A stretch of DNA of 64,000 bases from Hymenobacter mucosus (GCF_900188255.1 NZ_FZNS01000002.1:434001-498000), one strand, 5' to 3'. Counted from the stretch's first letter, positions 9,317-19,167 are shown. The notes: generated by a model from the letters alone, not told the origin. Numbers and translations: made by a program.

Positions 9317-10218
9317 ATGAGCGCCGCCAATTTTTTGATTCTGAAAATCGCCCCGTAACGCCGCGTCGTCCTGCACGTAGCGAGGAGGGGGAGAACCGCC
9401 CTGAACGAAGCGCAGGCCCCCGTGGCGGCGATGATAAGCCGCGCTACCCACACCGGCCAGCTCAAGACCGCAGCATCGACATGATTTTCGGGCTGCGCCC
9501 CATTTTGGAGGCGTTGAATGCTGGCCGCACCCTGGACAAGATTTTCCTGCTGCGGGGCACTAAAAACTCCATGACCCAAGACATCACGGCGCTAGCCAAA
9601 TCGGCTAGTATTCCGGTGTCTATGGTGCCCATTGAGAAGCTTGACGGCATTACCCGCAAAAACCACCAAGGGGCCGTAGCCTACGTATCGCCTATCGATT
9701 ACATGCCGCTCGACAGCATCTTGTCTGGCTTGTACGAGGAAGGTAAAACGCCCTTACTGCTGGTTCTGGACCGCATTACGGACGTGCGCAACTTTGGCTC
9801 TATTGCCCGTAACGCCGAGTGTTTGGGGGTACACGCCATTATAGTACCCAGCCACGGCGCCGCCCAAATCAATGGAGACGCCCTGAAAACTTCTGCCGGA
9901 GCTCTCAACCTTATTCCGGTGTGCCGGGAGCCCAATTTGAAGAACACTCTGACTTTCCTACGGGAATCGGGTGTACAAATTGTGGCCTGTACCGAGAAGA
10001 CGGATTCGAGCCTGGAAACAGGCTCCGTGGACCTCACTGGCCCCTTAGCGGTAGTGATGGGTAGCGAAGAAGATGGAATCAGCCCTGAATATCTCAAGCT
10101 GGCTGACCACAAGCTGCGCATTCCCATGGCCGGGCAAATCAGTTCGCTCAACGTATCTGTTGCCAGCGGTATTATGCTCTACGAAGTATTGCGCCAGCGT
10201 CTTTCTACAGATAAGTAG
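9280..10218 (+). CDS. rlmB: 23S rRNA 2'-O-methyltransferase, RlmB/TrmH (SPOUT) family
   Basis: SPOUT-class methyltransferase that, in characterised members, methylates G2251 in 23S rRNA using S-adenosylmethionine. The product has 312 residues. A basic, Arg/Pro-rich N-terminal tail (about 1-65), common in Bacteroidota versions, precedes the substrate-binding domain that begins with IFGLRPILEAL. The knotted domain shows motif 1 NFGSIARNAE (about 171-180), motif 2 VMGSEEDGIS and motif 3 IPMAGQISSLNVSVA. The ATG lies inside the end of the GWxTD gene. Family assignment is secure; the exact target nucleotide is inferred. Confidence 0.93.
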   Translation: MEKRNNRPPRPLNERRQFFDSENRPVTPRRPARSEEGENRPERSAGPRGGDDKPRYPHRPAQDRSIDMIFGLRPILEALNAGRTLDKIFLLRGTKNSMTQDITALAKSASIPVSMVPIEKLDGITRKNHQGAVAYVSPIDYMPLDSILSGLYEEGKTPLLLVLDRITDVRNFGSIARNAECLGVHAIIVPSHGAAQINGDALKTSAGALNLIPVCREPNLKNTLTFLRESGVQIVACTEKTDSSLETGSVDLTGPLAVVMGSEEDGISPEYLKLADHKLRIPMAGQISSLNVSVASGIMLYEVLRQRLSTDK

Positions 10219-10232
10219 GCCCAACGTAACCA

Positions 10233-10296
10233 ACCACACAATAAAAGCCGTCCGACAAGCTATAGCTGGCTTGCCGGACGGCTTTTGTTGTGTGGC
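10233..10296. terminator. Bidirectional terminator between rlmB and manC
   Basis: A long inverted repeat (core AAAAGCCGTCCG with CGGACGGCTTTT, one interior mismatch) extends outward through CCACACAA and TTGTGTGG. It lies between two convergent genes. Confidence 0.85.
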
Positions 10297-10308
10297 CAGA
10301 GCAGGAGC

Positions 10309-11436
10309 TTAGTTGTAGCCCGTACCCTTTTTAGACTTTACGTCTGCCACAAACTCTTTCACGCGCTGTTCTTCCGTGCGCTTGCAGATTAGCAATACAT
10401 TGTCGTACTCGGCTACAATAAAGCCTTCAAGTCCCTGTACTACCACAAGGCGCTCCGACGGAGTTTTGATAACGCACTCCCGCGTATCGTACAGCAGGGC
10501 GTTGCCGTCTACCACGTTCTCGTCAGCATCGTGCTGGCCCATGCGGTGCAGCGAATCCCAAGTGCCAAGGTCGCTCCAGCCGAAATCTGCTGGTAGCACA
10601 TACACGTTGTCGGCCTTCTCCATCACCCCGTAGTCGATGCTAATGTTGCGGCAGCGGGTATAAGCACGGGAAATAAAGTCTTCCTCTTGAGGCGTTCCTA
10701 GTTCGTTCCAGCCTTCATCAAACACTTCGGCAATGTCGCTGAGGTATTGGTGAAAGGCATTGATGATAGCATCGGCGCGCCATACAAACAGCCCAGAGTT
10801 CCACAGGAAGTCGCCGCTGCTCACAAACATGCGCGCCAGTTCTAGATTTGGCTTCTCAGTGAAGGTTTTCACTTTGCGCAGTCCTTTGGGGAAACAGCCA
10901 TCCTCGGCCCCATCCACCGTTTGCACATCCTGGGCGCGCACTACATCGTCAATAAACTGAATGTAGCCGTAGCCCGTATCGGGGCGGGAAGGTTGAATAC
11001 CCAGGGTAATGAGAACATTGTGGGTACGGGCACCATCGACAGCCGTACGAATCGCATCGCGGAAGTTCTCCTCATGCATTACGGCGTGGTCGGCCGGCGA
11101 CACAATAATGACGGCCTGGGGGTCGCGCTGAGCTATTCGATAGCTGGCGTAGGCAATGCAGGGTGCCGTATTACGGCCTATGGGCTCACCCAGAATCTGA
11201 TTGGCGGGCAACTGGGGAAGGTGCTGCTGCACCAGCTCCGTGTAGTCTCGGTTGGTTACCACGAATACGTTTTCCATGGGGCAGATGCCCATGAACCGGT
11301 CGACGGTAAGTTGCAGCATTGAGCGACCTAGGCCGAGCACATCATGGAATTGCTTAGGATGGTGCGTGCGACTGAACGGCCAGAAGCGGCTGCCGATGCC
11401 GCCCGCCATGACTACGAGGTAAGTATGTTGTTCCAT
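10309..11436 (-). CDS. manC: Mannose-1-phosphate guanylyltransferase
   Basis: Makes GDP-mannose from mannose 1-phosphate and GTP, a precursor for surface polysaccharide and protein glycosylation. From ATG at 11436 the product is 375 residues and opens directly into the nucleotide-binding signature VVMAGGIGSRFWPFSR (about 9-24). Other features are PKQFHDVLG, SPADHAV (about 108-114) and FTEKPN. It is the short form, without the phosphomannose isomerase domain fused in many proteobacterial ManC proteins. A sugar-phosphate isomerase gene lies upstream on the same strand, which suits a shared role in envelope sugar supply. Confidence 0.92.
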   Translation of the reverse strand: MEQHTYLVVMAGGIGSRFWPFSRTHHPKQFHDVLGLGRSMLQLTVDRFMGICPMENVFVVTNRDYTELVQQHLPQLPANQILGEPIGRNTAPCIAYASYRIAQRDPQAVIIVSPADHAVMHEENFRDAIRTAVDGARTHNVLITLGIQPSRPDTGYGYIQFIDDVVRAQDVQTVDGAEDGCFPKGLRKVKTFTEKPNLELARMFVSSGDFLWNSGLFVWRADAIINAFHQYLSDIAEVFDEGWNELGTPQEEDFISRAYTRCRNISIDYGVMEKADNVYVLPADFGWSDLGTWDSLHRMGQHDADENVVDGNALLYDTRECVIKTPSERLVVVQGLEGFIVAEYDNVLLICKRTEEQRVKEFVADVKSKKGTGYN

Positions 11437-11603
11437 ACAGGTAGGGGCCTGAAATATTTTCCGCCGAGGGAAGATATTCAATGGGAGATTCGAAGGAAAT
11501 AGACCGAAGTACTAGTCTAGCGGGAGTGCATGAGGTAATCCCACGGACAAGAGTAGTAATAAAATAAGCTGTAACATAATATTTCTTTTATATGAACGCG
11601 TTT

Positions 11604-12581
11604 TTATACTAATCCCTCCCGTAGCAAATCGTGCAAATGAATGAATCCGCTGAACTGACCCGCTTCCGTTACAATGAGTTGGGTAATGTTGCGCTCCTGC
11701 ATTCGGCGCAGGGCCTCTACCGCAAAATCTTCGACCTCAATACTTACGGGAGAAGGCGTTAGAATATCACGGGCCCGGACGCGCTCCAAGCGGCCCTCGA
11801 AGGTAGCAAGCATGCGGCGCAGGTCGCCATCGGTGATAATACCCACCAATTCTCCGGCCTCGTTGAGTACAGCCGTAGCGCCAAGGCGCTTACCTGATAT
11901 TTCAAGGATGATGTCTTTGAGAGGGGCTGATTCGTGCACTTGGGGCTGCTGGTTCTGCCGGCTCAAGTCGCCCACTTTTAGGTAGAGCTGCTTGCCCAAG
12001 GTTCCGCCCGGGTGCAAATGAGCAAAGTCCTGACGTGTAAACTCCCGGCTTTCCAGCAGGCACACTGCCAGGGCGTCGGCGAGGGCCAGGGCAGCGGTAG
12101 TACTGGTAGTCGGGGCTAAGTTGTGGGGGCAAGCTTCACGCTCTACGGGGGCGTGCAGCACGTAGTCGGCCTGCACGGCCAGGTACGAATCTGCGTTGCT
12201 CACTAAAGCAGCCAACGGCACTGCTTTACGCTTTAGCAACGGCACGAGAACCTTAATTTCGGGAGTATCGCCGCTCTTACTAATGGCAATTACGAAGTCC
12301 TCGGGCTGAATCATACCCAGGTCGCCGTGGATGGCGTCGGCGGCGTGCATGAACAAGGCTGGCGTACCAGTAGAATTGAGCGTAGCTACCATCTTGCCAG
12401 CTATGTGGGCACTCTTACCAATACCCGTTACTACCACCCTACCCCGTAAAGAGAGAATAGCTTCTACACATTGTGCAAAATCAGGTGTCAGCGCAATAGC
12501 ATCTGCAATACCTTGAATGGCGTCAGCTTCTTGCTGAAGCACTTTTTTTGCAATTAGGATGGGGTCGTTCTGCAGTTTCAA
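11604..12581 (-). CDS. kdsD: KpsF/GutQ-family arabinose-5-phosphate isomerase
   Basis: Converts ribulose 5-phosphate to arabinose 5-phosphate, the first step towards Kdo for lipopolysaccharide. The 325-residue product has the standard architecture. A SIS domain occupies about 35-170, with VVTGIGKSAHIAGK and the ISKSGDTPE loop. Two CBS domains follow (about 205-325). The conserved segment HPGGTLGK links the two parts. It lies 167 nt upstream of manC on the same strand. GutQ-like paralogues share this architecture, so the Kdo role is inferred. Confidence 0.92.
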   Translation of the reverse strand: MKLQNDPILIAKKVLQQEADAIQGIADAIALTPDFAQCVEAILSLRGRVVVTGIGKSAHIAGKMVATLNSTGTPALFMHAADAIHGDLGMIQPEDFVIAISKSGDTPEIKVLVPLLKRKAVPLAALVSNADSYLAVQADYVLHAPVEREACPHNLAPTTSTTAALALADALAVCLLESREFTRQDFAHLHPGGTLGKQLYLKVGDLSRQNQQPQVHESAPLKDIILEISGKRLGATAVLNEAGELVGIITDGDLRRMLATFEGRLERVRARDILTPSPVSIEVEDFAVEALRRMQERNITQLIVTEAGQFSGFIHLHDLLREGLV

Positions 12582-12665
12582 TCTAAATTTGGTATCAGAT
12601 AGGAAGTAGGTGGCAGCGGGAGAAAGTATCTAGACCTTATTCCTGCTACTCCATACGGTCTACCA

Positions 12666-12673
12666 TAATTTTG
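12666..12673 (+). promoter_or_regulatory. Candidate -7 element of recQ
   Basis: TAATTTTG matches TAnnTTTG, about 70 nt before the chosen recQ start. Confidence 0.4.
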
Positions 12674-12741
12674 TCTAGATTCGGAATGCAACACCGAAGT
12701 GTTTGTGCTCCAGTCTGCAACCCCAATCAGCGCAAGTGAGG

Positions 12742-14946
12742 ATGTCTATGCCAGCCGTGAAAGTTCCAGTGAAGCCCCAGGCTGATCTGAAGGGCAAGTT
12801 AAAGGAAGTTTTCGGGTACGGTCAGTTTCGGGGCGTACAGGAAGACATTATCCACAACGTCATTGAGGGAAACAATACCTTCGTGATTATGCCCACGGGA
12901 GCAGGCAAGAGTCTTTGCTACCAGCTACCTGCGCTGGTATTGCCAGGTACGGCCATTGTTATCTCGCCACTTATCGCCCTGATGAAAAACCAGGTCGATC
13001 AGCTGAACGCCTTTGGCGTGAATGCGCAGTTTTTGAACTCGACCTTGTCGAAGTCGGAAATGAACAAGGTGAAGAAGGACGTTATCAGTGGCGAAGTAAA
13101 GCTGCTGTATGTAGCGCCGGAGTCACTGACTAAGGACGAAACCATTGAGTTTCTGAATAAGGCTACCATTAGCTTCGTGGCTATCGACGAAGCCCACTGT
13201 ATCTCGGAGTGGGGGCATGATTTCCGGCCGGAATACCGCAAGATTCGCAGCATTATTGATGGATTAGGCGTGCAGGTACCTGTCATTGCCCTCACGGCGA
13301 CGGCAACGCCCAAAGTGCAGCAGGACATTCAGAAAAACCTGCAGATGGATGATGCGTCGGTGTTCAAGACCTCGTTCAACCGCACCAATCTGTACTACGA
13401 AGTACGTCCTAAGCACAACACCAAGAAGCAACTCATTCACTACGTAAAGCAGCACAAGGGGCAGGCGGGCATTGTATACTGTTTGAGCCGCAAGAAGGTG
13501 GAGGAAATTGCCGAACTGCTCAAGGTAAACGACGTTCGGGCCCTACCCTACCACGCCGGACTGGACCCCCACGTGCGCATGGCCAACCAGGATGCCTTCC
13601 TCAACGAAGACTGCGACGTAATTGTGGCTACCATTGCTTTCGGCATGGGCATCGACAAGCCCGATGTGCGCTTTGTTGTGCACTACGACACTCCTAAGAG
13701 CATTGAGGGCTATTACCAGGAAACCGGCCGCGGGGGCCGCGACGGTATGGAGGGCGACTGCCTGATGTTCTACAGCTACGACGACATCGTGAAGCTGGAG
13801 AAATTCAATAAAGACAAGCCCGTTACGGAGCGCGACAACTCCAAGCTGCTGCTCCAGGAAATGGCCAATTATGCCGATTCTGCGGTGTGCCGCCGTAAGC
13901 AATTGCTGCATTACTTCGGCGAGCATTTCGAGAAGGACTGCGGCTTTTGCGACAACTGCAAGCACCCCAAAGAGCGGTTCGAGGCTAAGGAGGAAGTACT
14001 GCTGGCCCTGAAAGCAGTAGTGCAAACCGAAGAGCGTTTTGGCCTCGACCATATTGGAACAGTATTGATGGGGATGCGTAACCCCCATGTAGACAGCTAC
14101 GGACACGACAGCCTACCGATATATGGGGAAGGCAAACAGCACGATGCGCAGTTCTGGCACTCTCTTCTTCGCCAAAGCCTGCTCAACGGATTTCTGGAAA
14201 AGGACATCGAAAACTTTGGCGTAATTAAAATCTCGCAGAAGGGTCTCGATTTCATTGAGAACCCGCATTCGATCAAGCTCACCAAGGACCACAACTACGA
14301 GGAAGAGGTGAAAGAAGAACAGGAACAAGAGGAAGTTCAGCAGGCTGCCGGTCACGACGAGGCCCTGTTTGACATGCTGAAGGCACTTCGCAAGAAGATT
14401 GCCCAGCAAAAGAACCTGCCGCCCTACGTGCTCTTTCAGGATCCGTCGCTGAAAGAAATGGCCACCACCTTCCCCACGAAGATGGACGACCTCTCGCACG
14501 TATCGGGTGTGGGCCAAGGAAAAGCGCAGAAGTTTGGCGCGCCCTTCCTGGCTCTTATTCAGAAGTACGTAGATGAGAATGACATTGTAACGGCTGCCGA
14601 CGTGGTGGTAAAATCGGCCGTCAACAAGTCAAAAATTAAGATTTACATCATTCAGCAGATCGACAAGAAAATGGACTTAGAGGAAATTGCTTCCTCCAAG
14701 GGCATTGATATGCGGGAGCTGATGGAGGAAATTGAGCACATCTGCTACTCCGGCACGAAGCTCAACCTCGATTATTACATCAATGGTGTACTAGATGAGG
14801 AGCGCCAAGAGGAAATTTACGAGTACTTTATGACGGCCCAGACCGACAATATTGCGGTGGCTCTGAAAGAGCTCGGCTCTGATGATTACACGGAGGAAGA
14901 TATCCGCCTGATGCGCATTAAGTTTCTGAGTGAGGTAGCCAATTAA
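12742..14946 (+). CDS. recQ: ATP-dependent DNA helicase RecQ
   Basis: 3'-5' DNA helicase of recombination and repair. The 734-residue product from ATG at 12742 has Walker A PTGAGKS (about 51-57), the DEAH box DEAHCIS (about 149-155) and a second RecA-like domain ending in QETGRGGRDG. A zinc-binding block carries cysteines in CRRKQ and CGFCDNC (about 382-405), followed by a winged-helix RQC region. An HRDC domain lies at about 539-610, and an extra C-terminal helical module of the kind found in Bacteroidota RecQ comes last. An in-frame TTG at 12703 is less likely as a start, because ATG at 12742 follows a GAGG stretch. Confidence 0.96.
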   Translation: MSMPAVKVPVKPQADLKGKLKEVFGYGQFRGVQEDIIHNVIEGNNTFVIMPTGAGKSLCYQLPALVLPGTAIVISPLIALMKNQVDQLNAFGVNAQFLNSTLSKSEMNKVKKDVISGEVKLLYVAPESLTKDETIEFLNKATISFVAIDEAHCISEWGHDFRPEYRKIRSIIDGLGVQVPVIALTATATPKVQQDIQKNLQMDDASVFKTSFNRTNLYYEVRPKHNTKKQLIHYVKQHKGQAGIVYCLSRKKVEEIAELLKVNDVRALPYHAGLDPHVRMANQDAFLNEDCDVIVATIAFGMGIDKPDVRFVVHYDTPKSIEGYYQETGRGGRDGMEGDCLMFYSYDDIVKLEKFNKDKPVTERDNSKLLLQEMANYADSAVCRRKQLLHYFGEHFEKDCGFCDNCKHPKERFEAKEEVLLALKAVVQTEERFGLDHIGTVLMGMRNPHVDSYGHDSLPIYGEGKQHDAQFWHSLLRQSLLNGFLEKDIENFGVIKISQKGLDFIENPHSIKLTKDHNYEEEVKEEQEQEEVQQAAGHDEALFDMLKALRKKIAQQKNLPPYVLFQDPSLKEMATTFPTKMDDLSHVSGVGQGKAQKFGAPFLALIQKYVDENDIVTAADVVVKSAVNKSKIKIYIIQQIDKKMDLEEIASSKGIDMRELMEEIEHICYSGTKLNLDYYINGVLDEERQEEIYEYFMTAQTDNIAVALKELGSDDYTEEDIRLMRIKFLSEVAN

Positions 14947-14967
14947 CTCGACTGTCAGCTCCCGAGG

Positions 14968-14996
14968 AAAAGCCTCACCGACTGGTGGGGCTTTTT
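14968..14996 (+). terminator. Rho-independent terminator of recQ
   Basis: AAAAGCCTCACC pairs with GGTGGGGCTTTT (one G-U pair) around a short loop and ends in five T, 22 nt after recQ. Confidence 0.8.
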
Positions 14997-15092
14997 CATG
15001 GCCTATACTACCCAGCCCTTCTACTGGGGGTAGGCTTACTAAAATGTCTAATTTCGGCGCTGCGTGTTTTGTATTTCCACCTTTCCTAGCCC

Positions 15093-16802
15093 ATGGCACA
15101 GTACATTCTCGGCATCAACTGCAGCGGCTTCCACTCATCGGCCTGTGTAGTGAGCCCCACTGGGCGGGTGCTGGTAGCCATTGCCGAAGAGCGCCTAAGT
15201 CGGATTAAGCAAGACAAGTCCTTCCCACGGCTGGCTATTCAGTACTGTTGCGCAGCCGCTGGTATTACGCTTGCCGACATTACGGATGTATTTATTGGTT
15301 GGAATCCGGCTCCTTACTTACTGCAACCTCAGCAAAGCCTAGCCGACGCCCTCCAAAACCGCGGCAAGCTCGCGCAGTTTACGCTCAACGAACTGGCGGC
15401 TTTGCAAGGCGGTGTGCGTGGCATTGGACAGACGCTCACCAGCCACCAGGGAGCTACTATGCGCTTACACTACGTTGACCATCATCGGGCGCATTTCGCC
15501 AACGGTTTCCTATCATCGGGGTTTGCGGAAGCTGATGTTTTTGTGGCGGATGGATTCGGGGAAACAACCACAGGTTTGCTTGGAACGGCTACTGCTGACG
15601 GCTTGCAGGAACTAGCCGCCAACCGGACCCCTCACTCCTTAGGCTTATTCTATGGGGCCTTTACTGAGTTCTTGGGGTTTCGGCCCAACGGTGACGAGTG
15701 GAAAATTATGGCGCTGGCGGCGCTTGGCAATGCAGACACCTACTACCAACTACTGCGGCCCCTCATTCAGGTGCATGACCTAACGTACGAACTAGACTTA
15801 CGCTACTTCGAGTTTTTTCTCTTCTTCACGCCGCATTATTACTCGCCTAAACTGGTAGAATTGCTAGGACCGCCCCTAGCCCCAGGTGCCGAGCCTACCC
15901 AGCGCGAATGGGATATTGTGGCGGCAGTGCAGCGCATTACCGAAGAGGTAGTATTTGAGTTGCTGCGTAACCTACATGCTCGCACGGGGCGGCGGCGCCT
16001 GGTGCTAGCTGGTGGCGTGTTTATGAACTCCGTACTCAACGGCAAACTTACCCAACACACTCCCTACCAAGAGATTTTTGTGGGTGCCACGCCCGATGAT
16101 ACGGGTATCAGTGTAGGTAGCGCATTATATGGCCGGCACTACATGCTAGATCTACCACAGCCTGCAGCGGCCGCCAGCACGCACAATTTCTATGGTAGTC
16201 CCTACTCTACACAGGAAATAGAAGCCGAACTGGAGCGACGGAAAGCAGTATATACGCGCCCGGCAGACGTGGCAACAACGGCGGCTTCTTTATTGCAGGA
16301 AGGCCTGGTAATTGGCTGGTTCCAGGAGGGCTCTGAACTGGGCCAACGGGCTCTGGGACACCGTAGCATCCTAGCCAATCCTACCCTCCCCAACATGAAA
16401 TCGCGGGTAAATGCCAGCATCAAATACCGGGAGGCCTTCCGCCCCTTCGCGCCCGCCGTGCCCGAAGAGCGACAGCACGAATTTTTTAACCTTCCGGCCA
16501 ACGAGAAGGCTTATTTCATGGAGAAGGTCTTTACACTGCTACCAGAGGCCCAACAACGGTTGCCGGCTGTCGCCCATGCCGATGGTACCGGCCGACTCCA
16601 AAGCGTGCGAGCGGCCGACAACCCTTTATTTCACGAGCTGCTAGTAGCCTTTGAGCACTATAGTGGTGTTCCGGTTTTACTTAATACGTCCTTTAACTTG
16701 AACGGAATGCCCATGGTAGAGTCGCCGGCCGATGCCTTGGACTGCTACTTCCGCTCTGGCCTAGATGCCCTCATAGTAGGCTCCTTCCTGCTACGTAAGT
16801 AA
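15093..16802 (+). CDS. Carbamoyltransferase, NodU/CmcH family
   Basis: O-carbamoyltransferase that uses carbamoyl phosphate and ATP to carbamoylate a small molecule or sugar; in known members the targets are Nod factors, cephems and similar. The 569-residue product has the ASKHA-like N-terminal domain beginning YILGINCSGFHSSAC, HHRAHFANGF (about 130-139), FRPNGDEWKIMALAALG and GGVFMNSVLNG (about 306-316). The C-terminal YrdC-like domain has GQRALGHRSILANP (about 417-430). It is the usual full length. No biosynthetic partner is adjacent: recQ precedes it and a bacilliredoxin follows. The acceptor is therefore unknown, though a cell-surface sugar is plausible. Confidence 0.92.
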   Translation: MAQYILGINCSGFHSSACVVSPTGRVLVAIAEERLSRIKQDKSFPRLAIQYCCAAAGITLADITDVFIGWNPAPYLLQPQQSLADALQNRGKLAQFTLNELAALQGGVRGIGQTLTSHQGATMRLHYVDHHRAHFANGFLSSGFAEADVFVADGFGETTTGLLGTATADGLQELAANRTPHSLGLFYGAFTEFLGFRPNGDEWKIMALAALGNADTYYQLLRPLIQVHDLTYELDLRYFEFFLFFTPHYYSPKLVELLGPPLAPGAEPTQREWDIVAAVQRITEEVVFELLRNLHARTGRRRLVLAGGVFMNSVLNGKLTQHTPYQEIFVGATPDDTGISVGSALYGRHYMLDLPQPAAAASTHNFYGSPYSTQEIEAELERRKAVYTRPADVATTAASLLQEGLVIGWFQEGSELGQRALGHRSILANPTLPNMKSRVNASIKYREAFRPFAPAVPEERQHEFFNLPANEKAYFMEKVFTLLPEAQQRLPAVAHADGTGRLQSVRAADNPLFHELLVAFEHYSGVPVLLNTSFNLNGMPMVESPADALDCYFRSGLDALIVGSFLLRK

Positions 16803-16825
16803 AGCCCGTGTAAGATTTTCACTCC

Positions 16826-16866
16826 AAAAAAAGCCGCATGCAGCTTAGCTGCATGCGGCTTTTTCG
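16826..16866. terminator. Bidirectional terminator
   Basis: A near-perfect palindrome (AAAAAGCCGCATGCAGC with its complement, short loop) is flanked by A and T runs. It sits between the carbamoyltransferase and the convergent bacilliredoxin gene. Confidence 0.88.
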
Positions 16867-16916
16867 TTACTACCGGCTGACGCTACTTAGGTCAGCCAAG
16901 AGTCTATTTTGAATGC

Positions 16917-17339
16917 TTAGCAATACTCTTCAAAGGCACCCTGCAAGTTATTCACAATGCGCATCAGGTCGTTGCCTTCAATGTGGTAACGCTCAATCAT
17001 ATGCACTAGCTCGCCATCCTTAAACAGGGCAATAGCAGGGCTGCTAGGCGGATAAGGCAACAGGTGTTCCCGTACTTTCGCAACAGCTTCTGTTTCCATA
17101 CCGGCAAACACGGTTACGAGTTTCGCAGGCTTCTTGTCAGAGCTAGATACGGCCATCTTCAGGGCCGGGCGTGCTTTGGCAGCGGCGCAGCCACACACCG
17201 AGTTTACAGCCACCAGAACGGTGCCACTTTGCTCGTTGAGCACAGAATCTACTTCTTCGGGGGTCATGAGTTGCTCGAAACCGGCCTCAACGAGGTCTTG
17301 GCGGATCGGGGCTACCATGTATTCGGGGTACGTGGCCAT
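16917..17339 (-). CDS. BrxA/BrxB-family bacilliredoxin
   Basis: A thioredoxin-fold protein of 140 residues from the YphP/YqiW family. Members remove bacillithiol from modified proteins in Firmicutes. The active-site motif is CGC (residues 49-51) within VAVNSVCGCAAAKARP. The start MATYPEYMVAPIRQDLVEAGF is typical of the family. Bacteroidota also encode this family, but bacillithiol use in this organism is inferred. It forms its own unit. Confidence 0.92.
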   Translation of the reverse strand: MATYPEYMVAPIRQDLVEAGFEQLMTPEEVDSVLNEQSGTVLVAVNSVCGCAAAKARPALKMAVSSSDKKPAKLVTVFAGMETEAVAKVREHLLPYPPSSPAIALFKDGELVHMIERYHIEGNDLMRIVNNLQGAFEEYC

Positions 17340-17556
17340 AGGAGAAAGCTAGGCTTTGAATGGATAAACAAGGACCTACGATGCGGTCCATTGACCCTAC
17401 AAAATTACGTGATTTTCGCTGGTCAATGGCATCGGGCCTATGTAACCATAAGGTTCGGCTAGAAGTTTGCAGGAAGTCCTTTTTTCTAGCCTGCTTTGGT
17501 TGGGCCCAGTCGCCGCTTACGGGATGCTAGCAAATTACTATTCTGCCACCAACGCC

Positions 17557-17850
17557 ATGACCTATACCGAATTCCTGGCTACGCAAACGCAGCCTCAGCC
17601 CCCAGCAGATCTATCGCCCTTACTCGAAGCACTATGGTACGCCGGCCGCGACGAGTGGCATCTGGCTCATTCCATTGCCCAGGACAACGAGCACGACCCA
17701 CTTCATAACTGGCTGCATGCTTTTCTCCATCGCCAAGAGGGTGACCAAGGAAATGCGGCATACTGGTATCGACGAGCCCACCGTTCACAACCAACTGTGT
17801 CGTTGCGGCGGGAGTGGGAAGAGCTTGTACGCACTCAACTGCCAGGCTAA
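17557..17850 (+). CDS. Small conserved hypothetical protein (97 aa)
   Basis: A soluble protein rich in Trp and His. I placed the start at ATG 17557; the frame is open back to a TTG at 17467, but that adds a hydrophobic stretch unlike the rest. The core WHLAHSIAQDNEHDPLHNWLHAFLHRQ, followed by GDQGNAAYWYRRAHR, is the pattern of a widespread family without a known function. The regular spacing of His, Trp and Asp suggests a helical bundle that may bind a metal, but this is a guess. Neighbours give no pathway. Confidence 0.7.
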   Translation: MTYTEFLATQTQPQPPADLSPLLEALWYAGRDEWHLAHSIAQDNEHDPLHNWLHAFLHRQEGDQGNAAYWYRRAHRSQPTVSLRREWEELVRTQLPG

Positions 17851-17988
17851 AAGGCGCTCGAAAGCGGCTGGCTAATCACCTACTTATTATTATAATAATA
17901 CTATTATAAAACATTTATACAGATTTAATATCAAGTATAGAACAAATAAAATTACATTTATACCTGCCGATTAATATGACGGGACGTT

Positions 17989-19053
17989 ATGCGACACTTT
18001 CTATTCTTAACTGCAACGCTCACGCTAGCAGGTGGTACCGCCCAGGCCCAAGTAGATACTGTGCGAGCTTCTACGCTGCCCCCAGCTCAGTTAGCTGAGA
18101 AACTTTACAACAGTGGGGTAGCAAAATATAACCAGAAGAGCTATCGGGCGGCCATTCTTGATTTTGATAAGGCACTAGCAGCAAAGCCTGATTTTGCCAA
18201 GGCGTACTATAACCGTGCTACTACCCGCTACGAGCTAAAGGAGTACCAGCCAGCTGTTCAGGATTACGACCAAGCCATCCAGTTAGATCCCGCTACGTTT
18301 GGTCCTTACTTTGGGCGGGCGCAAGCCAAGGAAGCACTCAACCAGCCTGCTGAGGCCGAGCAGGATTACAGCAAAGCAGCTGAGCTAAAGGCAGATTACG
18401 CCCCTGCCTGGTATTACCGCGGCGCCCTTCGATTTGAGAAAGGCGATTTTCAGGCAGCTAAGACAGATTTCGACCAAGCCATCAAAGCAGATCCAGCTTA
18501 CGCCTACGCCTGGCACGACCGGGGTAGCACCCAACGGAAGCTCAACAACCTGCCGGCCGCCATTCAGGATTACACCAAGGCGCTGTCTTTGCAACCCGAC
18601 TTGCTACCAGCTTTGCTGAACCGAGCCGCCACGAAGCGCCGTGCCGGCGACCTAAAAGGCGCTTTGCAGGACTACAACGAATATCTAAGCAAGAAGAAGG
18701 ATAATGCGCTGGCTTTTACCAACCGAGGCAGCACTCGGTTTGAGCAGGGCGACTACAAAGGTGCAGTAGCTGATTTTACCCAAGCGGTAGAGCTTGATGG
18801 AAGCTACGCATTTGCCTGGAACAACCGGGCCGCTGCCTACCTAAAGCTGGAAGACTTTCAAAAAGCCAATGCGGACGCCACGAAGGCTATTAGCCTGAAT
18901 GCGCAATACGCCGAAGCCTACCTGAACCGGGGCCACGCTCGCGAAATGCTGCGCCAACCCGATGCGGCCTGCCAGGACTGGCGAAAAGCAGCTGAGCTAG
19001 GCTTAGAAGTTGGCAATACGCACGCGGCTAACTCTGGCTGCGGAGCGCAATAG
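17989..19053 (+). CDS. Exported tetratricopeptide repeat protein
   Basis: A 354-residue periplasmic protein with a signal peptide (about 1-21, ending TAQAQ). Behind it lie about nine TPR units of 34 residues covering 34-345, with recurring motifs such as KAYYNRATTRYE, AWYYRGALRFE and AYLNRGHAREM. TPR arrays serve as binding scaffolds, and no catalytic motif is present. It is followed after a short gap by the PorE-like OmpA protein on the same strand, so the two probably form an envelope unit. The 138 bp upstream are very AT-rich, with a promoter-like TACATTTA at 17953, but no well-spaced -33 element. Confidence 0.9.
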   Translation: MRHFLFLTATLTLAGGTAQAQVDTVRASTLPPAQLAEKLYNSGVAKYNQKSYRAAILDFDKALAAKPDFAKAYYNRATTRYELKEYQPAVQDYDQAIQLDPATFGPYFGRAQAKEALNQPAEAEQDYSKAAELKADYAPAWYYRGALRFEKGDFQAAKTDFDQAIKADPAYAYAWHDRGSTQRKLNNLPAAIQDYTKALSLQPDLLPALLNRAATKRRAGDLKGALQDYNEYLSKKKDNALAFTNRGSTRFEQGDYKGAVADFTQAVELDGSYAFAWNNRAAAYLKLEDFQKANADATKAISLNAQYAEAYLNRGHAREMLRQPDAACQDWRKAAELGLEVGNTHAANSGCGAQ

Positions 19054-19167
19054 CAGGGACTGAAGGGACGAGAATATTTGAATAAAATGGCTTTGGAGCG
19101 CCGCAAGCTATTTCCTGCACTTCACGCGGGAAATGGCGGCATAGCCCCTAGCCCAGCACTACAGCTC

